From contig NZ_RQYH01000011.1 of the NCBI RefSeq assembly GCF_003860215.1, positions 37,223 to 101,222 on the forward strand: a stretch of 64,000 nucleotides of DNA. Direction: 5' to 3'. The translations under genes and the position numbers were made by a program. How positions within the stretch are numbered: the first letter of the stretch is position 1; each line of letters opens with the position of its first letter. Shown one piece after another: positions 26,485-36,302 of this stretch. The notes below the pieces were generated by a model. That model was not told where the DNA came from, did not search any database, and was given only the letters and a program-made list of their open reading frames with translations. This stretch comes from Desulfovibrio sp. OH1186_COT-070 (GTDB taxonomy: Bacteria; Desulfobacterota; Desulfovibrionia; Desulfovibrionales; Desulfovibrionaceae).

Positions 26485-27891
26485 TTACGGATGGGGCGGC
26501 AACGGAGGCCGGGCCTGCGCGTAGCTCTTTTTCATCCTGTACCCCACCCAGACGCAGAGAATCCAGAAGGGCACAAGCATGACGGAAACCCCTTCGCCGA
26601 TCTGCACAAGAACAACGAAAACCGCAACAATGAAGGCCAGGCAGAAGTAGTCGGACCAGGGATGCCAGAAAGCCCTGAAATGGATTTTCTCTCCGGCCCG
26701 CAGCATGGCCGCGCGGAATTTCAGGTGCGTCAGGGTAATCATGGCCCAGTTGATGACCAGAGCCGCGACCACCAGAGCCATGAGAACGCCCAGAGCGTTT
26801 TTGGGCATGGCATAATTGAGCAGCACACAGAGCAGGGTTGCGCCCGAGGAAATCAGAAGCGCGTATACCGGAACCCCGCGCGCGCTGACCGTGCCCAAGG
26901 CGCGGGGCGCATTGCCCTGTAGCGACAGCCCGTAAAGCATGCGGCTGTTGCAGTACACACAGCTGTTGTACACCGAAAGCGCGGCAGTCAGAACAACAAA
27001 ATTGAGTACTCCGGCAGCGGAGGGAATGCCTATCAGGTCAAAAATCTCCACAAAGGGGCTGGCGGTCATGGCTTCGGCCCAGCGGCTCTTGTCCACAGGA
27101 GCACCCAGCTTGTTCCAGGGGTGCAGGGTCAGCAGCACGGTGAGCGCGCCGATATAAAAGATGAGTATCCGGTAAATGACCTGATTGACGGCCTTGGGGA
27201 TGGTCGTGCGGGGATTGTCTGTTTCGGCGGCGGCGATGCCCACCAGTTCCAGCCCCCCGAAAGAAAAGGATACCACCGCCAGGGCCGTGAACACGCCCCC
27301 CCATCCGTGGGGCAGAAACCCGCCGTGGCTCCACAGGTTGGACACAGACGCCTCCGGCCCCGCATGCCCTGAAAGAAGCAGCAGACAGCCCAGGCAGATC
27401 ATGGCGATGATGGCCGATACCTTGATGAAGGAAAACCAGAACTCCATTTCGCCGAAAAACCGCACATGCGCCAGATTGATGGCATTGATGAGCAGAAAGA
27501 AAAGGGCTGTGGTCTGCCAGGGTTCCATTGCCGGAAACCAGTACTGCACATACACCGCCACCGCCGTCAACTCCGACATGCCCACCAGCACATAGAGTAT
27601 CCAGTAATTCCAGCCCGACAGAAGGCCGGGAAAATCCCCCCAGTACTTGTGGGCCAGATTGCTGAAGGAACCGGCCACCGGCTCCTGCGCCATCATCTCT
27701 CCCAACTGGCGCATGATCAAAAACGCCACAAAGCCGCCAAGGGCATAGCTGACCAGCACCGCCGGGCCGGCCATCTGGATAGTGCCCGCGGAACCGAGAA
27801 AGAGCCCAGTTCCGATGGCCCCGCCAAGCGCAATAAGCTGGACATGCCGGTTTTTCAGGGCACGCTTGAGTTCTGGCTGTGTGTTTTTCAT
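26485..27891 (-). CDS. Aromatic amino acid permease, AroP/PheP-like (APC family)
   Basis: A 468-residue transporter with 12 predicted membrane helices. The start MKNTQPELKRALKNRHVQLI and the consensus IALGGAIGTGLFLGSAG, MRQLGEMMAQEPVAGSFS and FGEMEFWFSFIKV closely follow E. coli AroP/PheP as I know them. Uptake of aromatic amino acids by proton symport is expected; other amino acid/APC substrates cannot be excluded. The frame is open to 27978, but the ATG at 27891 with AGGCAGAT upstream matches the family N-terminus. It lies 99 bp downstream of the DUF3426 gene. Confidence 0.86.
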   Translation of the reverse strand: MKNTQPELKRALKNRHVQLIALGGAIGTGLFLGSAGTIQMAGPAVLVSYALGGFVAFLIMRQLGEMMAQEPVAGSFSNLAHKYWGDFPGLLSGWNYWILYVLVGMSELTAVAVYVQYWFPAMEPWQTTALFFLLINAINLAHVRFFGEMEFWFSFIKVSAIIAMICLGCLLLLSGHAGPEASVSNLWSHGGFLPHGWGGVFTALAVVSFSFGGLELVGIAAAETDNPRTTIPKAVNQVIYRILIFYIGALTVLLTLHPWNKLGAPVDKSRWAEAMTASPFVEIFDLIGIPSAAGVLNFVVLTAALSVYNSCVYCNSRMLYGLSLQGNAPRALGTVSARGVPVYALLISSGATLLCVLLNYAMPKNALGVLMALVVAALVINWAMITLTHLKFRAAMLRAGEKIHFRAFWHPWSDYFCLAFIVAVFVVLVQIGEGVSVMLVPFWILCVWVGYRMKKSYAQARPPLPPHP

Positions 27892-27990
27892 ATCTGCCTG
27901 GGCGGCGACCCCGCCGGGTCGCCCGGTTACAGTGCTGCGGACAGAAAAAACCGTCGCGCGCAAAATATGCGGCAACAAGAACTCAGGCCG

Positions 27991-28713
27991 CTATTGCCTT
28001 GCCGGGGGTGTGCCTTCCGCCGGGGGTGAATCCTTTGCATCCACAATCCGGACGCCGAATTCCGCAACACCTTCGGGCGGCGCGTAAAACAGTATCATGA
28101 ACGGCGATTCTCCGCCGTGGGGCACATTGGTATTGTTGGTGAGAATTTCCAGCTTGTTGTTCAGAAGTGCTTCCATTTCCTTTTCGCTGAGCACCTGAAG
28201 CTGAAAAAGGGAAAGCTGCACACCGGTCAGCTGCCTCTTGGCGGAAAGGGTTTTTTTGTCCTTGTCGTAAATGGCAGCCTCAATGGCAATGAGATCCTTG
28301 GACTGGGGAAATCCGTTGACAACCCGGCCCTCAATGACAAATACCCTGCCTGCCTTTTCATTGTCCACGTAATATTGGCGCACATTGCGCATGGTCAGCA
28401 GTTCCACATTCCGGGCAACCTCCTGCCCGGGTGAAGCTCCCTCCCCGCTACCGGCGCCGCTTTTCCACCACCACAGGCCGCCGCCGAGCGCCAGAAGAAG
28501 CACGCAGGCCCCAAGAATCCGGACAAGATTTTTCCGTTTGCGTGCGGGCAGGTCGGGCAGACTTGCCGCCGCAGGCGGAGCCGACTCCTGCACGGGAGCG
28601 GGTTCGTGGGCAAAAACATTCTTGCAGACCGAACAACGCAGCCTGATCCCCGGCTTGACAAGATTGTCCGGCAGGTGAAAGCGGCTGGAACAAGCGGGAC
28701 ACTGTATCTCCAC
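27991..28713 (-). CDS. Zinc-ribbon DUF3426 membrane protein
   Basis: A 240-residue protein. The N-terminal MJ0042-type zinc ribbon has CPAC (5-8) and CSVC (27-30). A basic and proline-rich linker and one membrane helix follow (about residues 64-82, VRILGACVLLLALGGGLWWW), then a periplasmic DUF3426 domain. The start is GTG at 28713, preceded by AGGGGTATACAGG. It follows hpt closely. Function of the family is unknown; a sensor or scaffold is only a guess. Confidence 0.82.
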   Translation of the reverse strand: MEIQCPACSSRFHLPDNLVKPGIRLRCSVCKNVFAHEPAPVQESAPPAAASLPDLPARKRKNLVRILGACVLLLALGGGLWWWKSGAGSGEGASPGQEVARNVELLTMRNVRQYYVDNEKAGRVFVIEGRVVNGFPQSKDLIAIEAAIYDKDKKTLSAKRQLTGVQLSLFQLQVLSEKEMEALLNNKLEILTNNTNVPHGGESPFMILFYAPPEGVAEFGVRIVDAKDSPPAEGTPPARQ

Positions 28714-28755
28714 CCTGTATACCCCTGGAAACTGCCCGGCTGCGCCGGAGGCAGG

Positions 28756-29304
28756 CTATGCGGGAATGACCTCGAAAATCCCTGGCAGCGTGCGGTATTT
28801 CTCTGCGTAGTCCAAGCCGTACCCCACAATGAATCCCCGCTCAAGCCGGAAACCCGCAAAGTCTACGTTCACGTCCAACTCGCGCCTTTCGCCCTTGTCC
28901 ACCAAGGTGGCAAGACGCAGGCTGCGGGCCTTGCGCGCCCGGAACTGGCCCAGCAAGAAACTCATGGTGTGCCCGCTGTCCACAATATCTTCCACAATCA
29001 GCACATGCTTGCCATGAATGTCAATCTCTATATCCTTGCTGAAAATCACATGATTGGAACTGAAAGAATCCGTATTGTAACTGGACAACCGGACGAAATC
29101 CAGCTCAAGGTTGGGGTTTTTCAGAGAGCGAACCAGATCGCTGAAAAACATGATGCCGCCCTTGAGCACGCAAACAGCCACCAAAGGTTCCTGCCCGTAA
29201 ACGGCGTCAATGGCGCGGGCAAGCTCCCTGACCCGTGCGGCAATCTGCCCGGGAGTGTACACCGGCTTCAATTCCTTGACCTTGAGTTCCGCAGCGTCCG
29301 ACAT
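28756..29304 (-). CDS. hpt: Hypoxanthine phosphoribosyltransferase
   Basis: A 182-residue purine-salvage enzyme making IMP or GMP from the base and PRPP. The PRPP loop is VLIVEDIVDSGHT, the flexible loop SSYNTDSFSS is in place, and VVGYGLDYAEKYR is replaced by the close variant FIVGYGLDYAEKYRTLP near the C-terminus. Length matches the family. It lies between the TlpA-like gene upstream (22 bp) and the DUF3426 gene, all on the minus strand. Confidence 0.95.
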   Translation of the reverse strand: MSDAAELKVKELKPVYTPGQIAARVRELARAIDAVYGQEPLVAVCVLKGGIMFFSDLVRSLKNPNLELDFVRLSSYNTDSFSSNHVIFSKDIEIDIHGKHVLIVEDIVDSGHTMSFLLGQFRARKARSLRLATLVDKGERRELDVNVDFAGFRLERGFIVGYGLDYAEKYRTLPGIFEVIPA

Positions 29305-29326
29305 ACCCTTTTCCTGCCTGTCCTTG

Positions 29327-29797
29327 CTATTTTTGTTCCAGAAGTCTGCCGATGGTCGTTTCGAGAATATGGGTATCGGCCAGCCCCGGCTCGGAAATCA
29401 CCAGCTTGCCGTCCTTGCCGTAAAAAGCATTGTGCGGAATGGTCCTGACCTGAAAAGCGCGAACAATATCACGCCCGGCCAGATATACAGGATATTCCAT
29501 GTTCATCTTTTCCATGAAGCCGGGCAGCACCTCAGTCTTTTCGTCCACCGAAAGGCCGATGATCAGCACGTCCTTGCCCGCCATTTTTTTGTGTACGCCC
29601 ACAAGATCGGGAATCTCGGCGCGGCACGGCGGGCACCATGTGGCAAAAAAGTTGAGCAGCACGACCTTGCCCTTGTTTTGGGCCAAAAGGTCCGTAAGCC
29701 CCGCAAGGTTCAGGGGAGAAACCCCGGTTGGGGGAGCGGCCGCAACAACGCACGGCAGTGCCAGGCAAAAAAGAAGAGACAGAAGAATTTTTCTCAT
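29327..29797 (-). CDS. TlpA/ResA-like thiol-disulfide oxidoreductase, exported
   Basis: A 156-residue protein with a signal peptide (MRKILLSLLFCLALPCVVAA) and a thioredoxin fold. The active site is ATWCPPCRAE, the CPPC form common in ResA/TlpA proteins that keep cytochrome c heme-site cysteines or other exported thiols reduced; the cis-proline is in VRTIPHNAF. The ATG at 29797 follows GGAAAC; the frame is open into metH but without a ribosome site. It lies 41 bp after metH. Confidence 0.9.
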   Translation of the reverse strand: MRKILLSLLFCLALPCVVAAAPPTGVSPLNLAGLTDLLAQNKGKVVLLNFFATWCPPCRAEIPDLVGVHKKMAGKDVLIIGLSVDEKTEVLPGFMEKMNMEYPVYLAGRDIVRAFQVRTIPHNAFYGKDGKLVISEPGLADTHILETTIGRLLEQK

Positions 29798-29838
29798 GAA
29801 GTTTCCGAATGTTGCTGATGGTCTGGAATGCAAAAAAC

Positions 29839-32247
29839 CTACGCCACGCCGTCCATAAAGTTTTTGGCCGCACGCACCGCGCCCACGGCATCGGCGCAAT
29901 AGGCATCTGCCCCGATGCTGTCGGCAAACGCCTGGGTCACGGCAGCTCCTCCCACCATGACCCTGATGGGCAGATCCCGCTCGCGGACAATGCGGATGGT
30001 GTCCTCCATGCGCACCATGGTGGTCGTCATCAGCGCGGACAGGCCAATAATACGCGCGTTGTGCCTGACGGCGCAAGCCACAATCTCCTCCGCAGGCACA
30101 TCCTTGCCCGCATCCACCACGTCAAACCCGTGGTTGCCCAGAAGCAGGGCCACAATATTCTTGCCGATATCATGGATATCCCCCTCCACGGTAGCCAGCA
30201 CGACACAGGGCAGGTGCTGCTCGCCGCGCCCCGCCTCCAGCAGGGGCTTGAGCCGGGCAAAGGCGGTCTGCATGGTTTCAGCGGCCCGGATAAGCTGGGG
30301 CAAAAAATATTCCCGCCGCTCATAGCGCGCTCCCACTTCGGTAATGGCCGGAATGAGCGTATCCTGCACCAGGCCGAAAGGCTCGGCTCCGGCTTCCAGC
30401 TCCTTTTCCAGCAGGGGCAGGACGTTCTCCCTGTCGCCGAAGAGCACGGCCTCCGCCAAAGTTTTGGCCGTGCAGGCACTGCTCCCCGGCGCCGCAATCC
30501 CGCCTGTGCCGGGCTTCCAGCTGGCATAACCGGCAATGAAGGAAGACGCGTTCGCATCGTGCTGGCAGAGCACCAGCAGAGCGTCCCGCGCCTCGCGCAG
30601 GCGCGGGGCTGAAGGATTGGCAATGCACGAACTCAAACCCGCCCCCGCTGCCAGGGAAAGAAAGGTCGCATTGATCAACTCGCGCGCCGGCAAGCCAAAA
30701 GAAAGATTGGAGAGGCCCAGTGTGGTGGGCAGCCCCTCACCGGCGCACCAGCGGATCATGTCCAGGCATTGGCGGGCGCTGTCGGGGCTGGAGGAAATGG
30801 CCAGAGCCAAAATGTCCACCAGCAGCAGGCGACGGGGAATTTTCAGATCTTCGGCCTGTACCAGCAGGCTTTCCAGAATGCGGATGCGCTGGGAAGTTTT
30901 TTCGGGCAGGTGCGCGCCCTGCAGAGGCAAAAGGATGAAGGGAGAACCAAAATCACGGCAGAGAGGCCCCAGCGCCTCCATGCGCCCGGCCTCGCCGCTG
31001 ATGGAGTTGACCAGAAAAGATCCGGGGCAATAGGGCAGCGCTCCGGCAATGGCCCCGGCATGGGACGAATCCAGCGAAAGCGGCACTTCCAGCCTGCCCA
31101 CAAGCCGCTGCACCAGTTCCGGCAAAAGAACGGTTTCGTCTACCAGCGGCGCCCCCACATTGACGTCCAGCACTGCGGCCCCCGCCTCCGCCTGGGCATC
31201 GGCAAGCTGCAGGGCAATGTCAAAACGCCCTTCCTGCAGTTCACGGGTCAATTCCTTCTTGCCCGTGGGATTGATTCTTTCCCCGATGATGACCAGCGGC
31301 TGCTCCGCCCCGATGCGCACCAGCCGCGAACGGCTGGTCAAGCATATCCCGGCGGAGGAATGACCCGGCGTATCAACGCTTTCGGTGCCGCGCAAAACCT
31401 GTGCAAGGGCGGCCAGATGCGCGGGAGTGGTGCCGCAGCAGCCTCCCAGAATCCTTGCCCCCATCCGGGCGAAAACGGCTGTCTGCCGCGCAAAGCCCTC
31501 CGGCTCCAGAGGAAAAACCGTGGTACTGCCGCGCAGCTCGGGCAGCCCGGCATTGGGCTCGGCCATGACCGGACAAGAGCAGACATCCAGCAGTTCCCGC
31601 ACCACAGGCTCCATCTGCTCGGGGCCAAGGCTGCAGTTGGTGCCCACAACATCCACACCCATGTTCTGCATGGTTTCGGCAAAAACCGCAGGGGTTGAGC
31701 CGGTCAGGCTCATTCCCTGCTCAAAAGTCATGGAAACCATGATGGGCAAATCACACACCCGCCGTGCTGCCGCCACCGCCGCTCGCGCCTCGGCCAGGTC
31801 AAACTGGGTTTCAATGAAAATGAGATCCGCTCCACCGGCTGCAAGACCACGGATCTGCCGGGAAAAAGCCTCCATGAGTTCGCGCGGCTCCAGAGCGCCC
31901 AGAGGCTTGGCAAAGTGCCCGGTAGGCCCCACATTGCCAGCCACAAAGACAGGGCGGCCCGCCTCCCTCGCCGCGTCCCTGGCCACTATGACCATGTCCC
32001 GGTTGAAAGAAAAAACGTCCAGTTTCGGGGAAAGCTTGTACTCACTGCCGCCAAAGGTGCAGGATGTCAGCACATCGGCCCCGGCATCAATATAGGCCTT
32101 GTGGATGCGCGACAGAATCTGGGGATTTTCCGTGCAGAATTCTTCGGGGCTTTCCCCAACAGGCAGTCCGGAAGCCTGAAGCATGGTGCCCATGGCCCCG
32201 TCCAGCAAAAGCGGCCGCCCCCAGCAAAGGGCCTGGCAAAATGTCAT
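29839..32247 (-). CDS. metH: Cobalamin-dependent methionine synthase without reactivation domain
   Basis: An 802-residue MetH. In order: homocysteine domain (LLDGAMGTMLQ, zinc cysteines in GTNC and GGCCGT), methyl-THF domain (IIGERINPTGKKEL), cap domain, and B12 domain with the cobalt-ligand motif DIHDIGKN. The C-terminal AdoMet reactivation domain of E. coli MetH (about 1227 residues in total) is missing, as in some anaerobes. The ATG at 32247 has GGGGAAAG upstream, and the frame is open further to 32358. It is divergent from the sigma factor gene. A separate reactivation protein is not in the window. Confidence 0.93.
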   Translation of the reverse strand: MTFCQALCWGRPLLLDGAMGTMLQASGLPVGESPEEFCTENPQILSRIHKAYIDAGADVLTSCTFGGSEYKLSPKLDVFSFNRDMVIVARDAAREAGRPVFVAGNVGPTGHFAKPLGALEPRELMEAFSRQIRGLAAGGADLIFIETQFDLAEARAAVAAARRVCDLPIMVSMTFEQGMSLTGSTPAVFAETMQNMGVDVVGTNCSLGPEQMEPVVRELLDVCSCPVMAEPNAGLPELRGSTTVFPLEPEGFARQTAVFARMGARILGGCCGTTPAHLAALAQVLRGTESVDTPGHSSAGICLTSRSRLVRIGAEQPLVIIGERINPTGKKELTRELQEGRFDIALQLADAQAEAGAAVLDVNVGAPLVDETVLLPELVQRLVGRLEVPLSLDSSHAGAIAGALPYCPGSFLVNSISGEAGRMEALGPLCRDFGSPFILLPLQGAHLPEKTSQRIRILESLLVQAEDLKIPRRLLLVDILALAISSSPDSARQCLDMIRWCAGEGLPTTLGLSNLSFGLPARELINATFLSLAAGAGLSSCIANPSAPRLREARDALLVLCQHDANASSFIAGYASWKPGTGGIAAPGSSACTAKTLAEAVLFGDRENVLPLLEKELEAGAEPFGLVQDTLIPAITEVGARYERREYFLPQLIRAAETMQTAFARLKPLLEAGRGEQHLPCVVLATVEGDIHDIGKNIVALLLGNHGFDVVDAGKDVPAEEIVACAVRHNARIIGLSALMTTTMVRMEDTIRIVRERDLPIRVMVGGAAVTQAFADSIGADAYCADAVGAVRAAKNFMDGVA

Positions 32248-32484
32248 TGGCTTTCCCCAACCTTGTTTGGATCTCGTGCCCGGAAGCGGGAACCGTTTTG
32301 CTTTCCGGGCCAAAACCTGTATGCTGCAAAAATCCCGCCCGTCTTCCGCTCCCGGCATGTGCGCGGGGAGAGGCGGAAGCCTTGCGGGGAAGGCCCAGTA
32401 CTACTGAAAAAAAACAAAAAAAACAAACCCGGACTCCCGCCGCCCGCACGCCCGGCAAGCGGCAGGTTCGCCCCTGTGGATATC

Positions 32485-33660
32485 ATGAAAAAACAGAGCG
32501 CCAACGAGGCGAAAAAACACCGTCAGGCCGGAGCGGACGGCGCAACGGACAAAAAAAATTCCCGTCGGGTGGAAATTCTCCACGTCAGGGAACACGAAGA
32601 CGAAGAAAAGTTGCGCGGGGTCACGGCGGAGGAAGATGCCGCCGATACGCCCGTTGACATTGATGACGGCGACGACGTCATCGATGTTGGTCTGGACGGA
32701 GAGGAAGAGGCTCTCTCCGCCGGGCAGGACGGCCCCCTGGCTCTTGAAGACAACCGCAGCGAAGACTTTCCCGCTCCGGCGGGAACCCACCTGCCCGCTG
32801 TGGGCGTCCGCGATGGCCTGCACCTCTACCTGCGCGAGGTAAACCGCTTCCCCCTGCTCAAGCCCGAAGAAGAACACGAACTGGCCGTGCGCGTACGGGA
32901 TCATAACGACGCCGATGCGGCCTTTCGCCTGGTATCCTCCCATCTGCGGCTGGTGGTGCGCATCGCCATGGATTTTCAGCGTCGCTGGATGCAGAACGTG
33001 CTTGATCTGGTGCAGGAGGGCAACGTGGGCCTCATGCGCGCGGTCAACAAGTTTGATCCCGACAAGGGCATCAAGTTCTCCTACTACGCCTCGTTCTGGA
33101 TCAAGGCCTATATTCTCAAGTTCATCATGGACAACTGGCGCATGGTCAAAATCGGCACCACCCAGATGCAGCGCAAGCTTTTCTACAACCTGAACAGAGA
33201 GCGCCAGAAGCTGGTCATGCAGGGCTTTGATCCCGATGCCGCCATGCTGGCCGAACGCCTGGGGGTGAGCGAGGAGCAGGTTCACGAAATGGACCAGCGC
33301 CTCGCCTCTGCCGACCTTTCGCTCAACATGCAGGTGGGTGAGGAAAGCGGCGGCGCCACCCGCATGGACTTTCTGCCCGCCCTGGGGCCGGGCATCGAGG
33401 AGCATCTGGCATCGGGAGAAATGGCCGAGCTTGTGCGCTCCGGCCTGAAAACCCTCATGCCCCGGCTCAACGACAAGGAGCTCTATATCCTGCGTCACCG
33501 GCTGCTGACAGACGAACCGGCCACCTTGCGCGAGATCGGCGAACGGTATAACGTCACCAGAGAGCGTGTCCGCCAGCTTGAGGCGCGGCTGCTGGAAAAG
33601 ATCCGCCGCCACCTCTCCGGCGACATCAAGGATTTTTCAGACGAATGGATACAGTCCTGA
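32485..33660 (+). CDS. rpoH: RpoH-type heat-shock sigma factor with long acidic N-terminus
   Basis: A 391-residue sigma-70-family protein. Regions 2-4 span about residues 110-385: [15 protein letters not shown], the -10 recognition segment [13 protein letters not shown], the RpoH-box-like [15 protein letters not shown], and a region 4 helix-turn-helix with [19 protein letters not shown]. Residues about 30-105 are an Asp/Glu-rich extension (for example [18 protein letters not shown]) not found in E. coli RpoH. The ATG at 32485 has only a weak ribosome site (GTGGA). The RpoH identity rests on the box; a group 2 sigma factor is an alternative. Confidence 0.85.
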   Translation: MKKQSANEAKKHRQAGADGATDKKNSRRVEILHVREHEDEEKLRGVTAEEDAADTPVDIDDGDDVIDVGLDGEEEALSAGQDGPLALEDNRSEDFPAPAGTHLPAVGVRDGLHLYLREVNRFPLLKPEEEHELAVRVRDHNDADAAFRLVSSHLRLVVRIAMDFQRRWMQNVLDLVQEGNVGLMRAVNKFDPDKGIKFSYYASFWIKAYILKFIMDNWRMVKIGTTQMQRKLFYNLNRERQKLVMQGFDPDAAMLAERLGVSEEQVHEMDQRLASADLSLNMQVGEESGGATRMDFLPALGPGIEEHLASGEMAELVRSGLKTLMPRLNDKELYILRHRLLTDEPATLREIGERYNVTRERVRQLEARLLEKIRRHLSGDIKDFSDEWIQS

Positions 33661-33661
33661 A

Positions 33662-35479
33662 ATGAAGCATACCTGCATTGCGCTGTACTGCGCCCTGACT
33701 CTGACGCTCGCCGCCAGTTTTTCCCTGCTGGGCTGCGGCGGCTGCGCCGACTCCCGGCACGTGCCCGCCGCTCCCGGAACGCCTCCTCCCGTCGCGGCGG
33801 AAGACCCTGCATCCGGACGCGGCGAGCATGCCGAAGATCTGCGCGGAATCGCCGTCCTCCCCCAGGAGGATACCCTCAGCCCCGAAGCTCTGGGCACCTA
33901 TGCCTTTCTGGTTTTCACCCAAGCCCTTCAGGCCGAGGACGACAGCGCCATGGCCGCCGCAGCTCCGCTGCTGGTGCAGACCCGCCTGCCCGCCAACATC
34001 TGGCTGGAAGGCTGTGTCTGGCTGGTGAGCCGCAAATCGCCCCATGCCGTTCTTGTGCTGGAACAGGCGCTTTCTGTCTGGCCCGACGACCTGTCGCTCA
34101 ACCTGCTCTGCGCGGAGGCACTGGCCGACCAGGGGCAGGCCCAGCGCGGAGTGCAGCGCATGCGGGATTTCCTTGCCAGGCATCCCGACGAGACGGATGC
34201 CCGCATAGAACTGGCCCTCCTGCTGGTCAAAATCCGGCAGTTTGACGAGGCGGAAAACCTGCTCAATTCCGTCAGCGGCAAGCAACGCACTCCCCTGGCG
34301 GACTATTACCACGCCCGCGCCCTCATCGGCATGGACCGCAAAAAAGAGGCCATCGCGCATCTGCAACGGGCCGTCAAGGCTTTGCCGGACTTTACGGAAG
34401 CCCTGGCCGAACTGGCCTTTCTTCATGAGCAGACAGGAAACCTCAAGGCCGCCAAGGCCGTCTACGAAAAACTGCTCAAGCTCGACTTTTCCCCGCCGGA
34501 CATTCTGCTGCGGCTGGCGCATATCGCCCTGCGCATGAACCAGCCCGAACACGCTCTCAGGCTTGTGCGCCAAGGGCCGAACACCACCCCCTTTCTGCTG
34601 GCTGCCACCAGCATGCTCATGGAGTCGCGCCACTATCTGCAGGCGGAGTCCATGCTCAAAGAAGTGGAGTCCCGCAGCGATGCGCCCGATGAGGTCTACC
34701 TTCTGCTGGCCGAACTGGCCTATGAGCAGAAGCGCGACCTCTCCCAGGCCCTCGCATGGCTGAATAAAATCCCCGAAGCGGGCAAAGCGGCCCCCCGCGG
34801 GGCGCTGCTGCGCGCTCACCTTCTTGCTGATGCCGGAAAAATGACCGAATCTCTGGATCACCTCAGGCAGGCCAGCGCCCGCCAGAACGCCACGCCGGAA
34901 CTGGCCGAGGCAGAGATACGCATTCTGGCCAGCCTCAAGCAGATGCCCCAGGCTCTCGACGTAGCCCGCAAGGCTGCCGAACGCTGGCCGGACAGCACGG
35001 AAACCGCTTTTCTGCTGGGTTCCCTGCTGGACGAAACCGGCGACAAGAAGGCCGCCTTCGCCGTAATGGAGCGCCTTCTTGTTCTCAAGCCGGACAACCA
35101 TCAGGCTCTCAACTATGTGGGCTATACCCTGGCCGAAGAAAACCGCGATCTGGACAAGGCTCTGGAGCTCCTGCTCAAGGCCGACAGCCTCGCGCCCAAC
35201 CAGGCCTATATTGTGGACTCTCTGGCCTGGGCCTACTTCCGGCTGGGCAGAGACGATGATGCCCTGCGCGAAATCCGCCGCGCTGTCGGACTGGGGGGCA
35301 GCCCTGATCCCACCATCTGGGAACACTACGGCGAAATTGCCGTGCGGCGGGGGCTTGTGGACGAAGCGCGCCGTGCCTATCAAAAGGCTCTGGAACTTGC
35401 GCCTGCCAACGCGGAAAGGCTGCGCCAGCGCCTTTCGGAGCTTGAGTCCGCTCCGCGCTCCGGCCCCCCATCCCGATGA
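33662..35479 (+). CDS. Tetratricopeptide-repeat lipoprotein
   Basis: A 605-residue lipoprotein: signal ending in SFSLLGCGGC, an unstructured Pro/Ala stretch, then from about residue 70 to 590 a solenoid of TPR repeats (for example KALELLLKADSLAPNQAYIV and EARRAYQKALELAPANAERL). It is expected to be an outer-membrane scaffold facing the periplasm. It begins one base after the rpoH stop and is followed within 24 bp by a second lipoprotein gene, so the two may work together. Confidence 0.85.
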   Translation: MKHTCIALYCALTLTLAASFSLLGCGGCADSRHVPAAPGTPPPVAAEDPASGRGEHAEDLRGIAVLPQEDTLSPEALGTYAFLVFTQALQAEDDSAMAAAAPLLVQTRLPANIWLEGCVWLVSRKSPHAVLVLEQALSVWPDDLSLNLLCAEALADQGQAQRGVQRMRDFLARHPDETDARIELALLLVKIRQFDEAENLLNSVSGKQRTPLADYYHARALIGMDRKKEAIAHLQRAVKALPDFTEALAELAFLHEQTGNLKAAKAVYEKLLKLDFSPPDILLRLAHIALRMNQPEHALRLVRQGPNTTPFLLAATSMLMESRHYLQAESMLKEVESRSDAPDEVYLLLAELAYEQKRDLSQALAWLNKIPEAGKAAPRGALLRAHLLADAGKMTESLDHLRQASARQNATPELAEAEIRILASLKQMPQALDVARKAAERWPDSTETAFLLGSLLDETGDKKAAFAVMERLLVLKPDNHQALNYVGYTLAEENRDLDKALELLLKADSLAPNQAYIVDSLAWAYFRLGRDDDALREIRRAVGLGGSPDPTIWEHYGEIAVRRGLVDEARRAYQKALELAPANAERLRQRLSELESAPRSGPPSR

Positions 35480-35502
35480 CGCTGTCTGCGAAGGAAAGCC
35501 CC

Positions 35503-36279
35503 ATGAAAAAAATTCTCCTGTTCTGCTGTTTGGCCCTGTTGTGCGCCTGCGCCCGGCAGCCCGTCACAGAGGGCGGCCCTGATGACCAGGCAGCCCTGGA
35601 GCAACGCTGGAAGCACTTTGCCGCCCAAGACCGGCCCCAGGCTCCCTACCGCCTGCACATGAGCCTGCGTTTCGGCACGGAAGGCGATACCCGCCGGGTG
35701 ACAGCCCTTTTCTGGGGCAACGGCGAGCGGGGACTGCGTCTGGACGTGATGGCGGGTGTTGGCGCGGTCATGGCCAAGGTTCTCGAAGACGGCCAGCATT
35801 TTCTGGCATACAGCCCCGGAGAAAATACCGCCTATTTCTACCAGGGTGCGACAACGCCCCTGTTGCAGTTGGGCGTGCCCGTGCCCTTTACCCTGAGTCG
35901 CCTGGCGGATCTGCTCAACGGGCGCTACCCTGCGGCCTTCGGGCGCAGCCATACCCACGCCCAAGCTGCGGCGGAGAACAAAGCCCACTACGATCTGGAC
36001 GGCAAACCCGGCGGCCGCCTGACGCTCAATGCCGCAGGCCTTCCCGTGGGCTGGCAGGAACAGGCCAACGGCACAGGCTGGCGCATGGAAATTGCCTATG
36101 CGGACGATGCGCCCACCCTGCCGTCCCGCCTTACCCTGAGCCACAGCAACGGCAAGAAGGCCGTCCTGCTGGTCAAGCAGAGGGAAGTTCCCGCAGTTCC
36201 CTTTGCCAAGGAACAGATGGCCCTGCCTCTTCCCCAGGGCACGCCTCTTCTGCCCTTGGCCAAATTCAAGCAACGCTAG
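35503..36279 (+). CDS. Lipoprotein of unknown function
   Basis: A 258-residue protein with a lipoprotein signal (FCCLALLCACARQP, lipidated cysteine around 14-16). The rest is predicted beta-rich (YRLHMSLRFGTEGDTRRVTA, GVGAVMAKVLEDGQHFLAY), reminiscent of LolB-like or DUF4292-like half-barrels, but I cannot assign it. Start chosen at 35503 because GAAGGAAAG precedes it. It lies between the TPR lipoprotein and rpiB. Confidence 0.7.
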   Translation: MKKILLFCCLALLCACARQPVTEGGPDDQAALEQRWKHFAAQDRPQAPYRLHMSLRFGTEGDTRRVTALFWGNGERGLRLDVMAGVGAVMAKVLEDGQHFLAYSPGENTAYFYQGATTPLLQLGVPVPFTLSRLADLLNGRYPAAFGRSHTHAQAAAENKAHYDLDGKPGGRLTLNAAGLPVGWQEQANGTGWRMEIAYADDAPTLPSRLTLSHSNGKKAVLLVKQREVPAVPFAKEQMALPLPQGTPLLPLAKFKQR

Positions 36280-36302
36280 CCATCTTTACTGCAGGAGCCG
36301 CC

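Noticed and set aside
33626..35383. A 585-codon minus-strand frame opposite the TPR lipoprotein gene
   Set aside because: Antisense shadow of a repeat protein; the plus-strand frame has a lipoprotein signal and TPR repeats.
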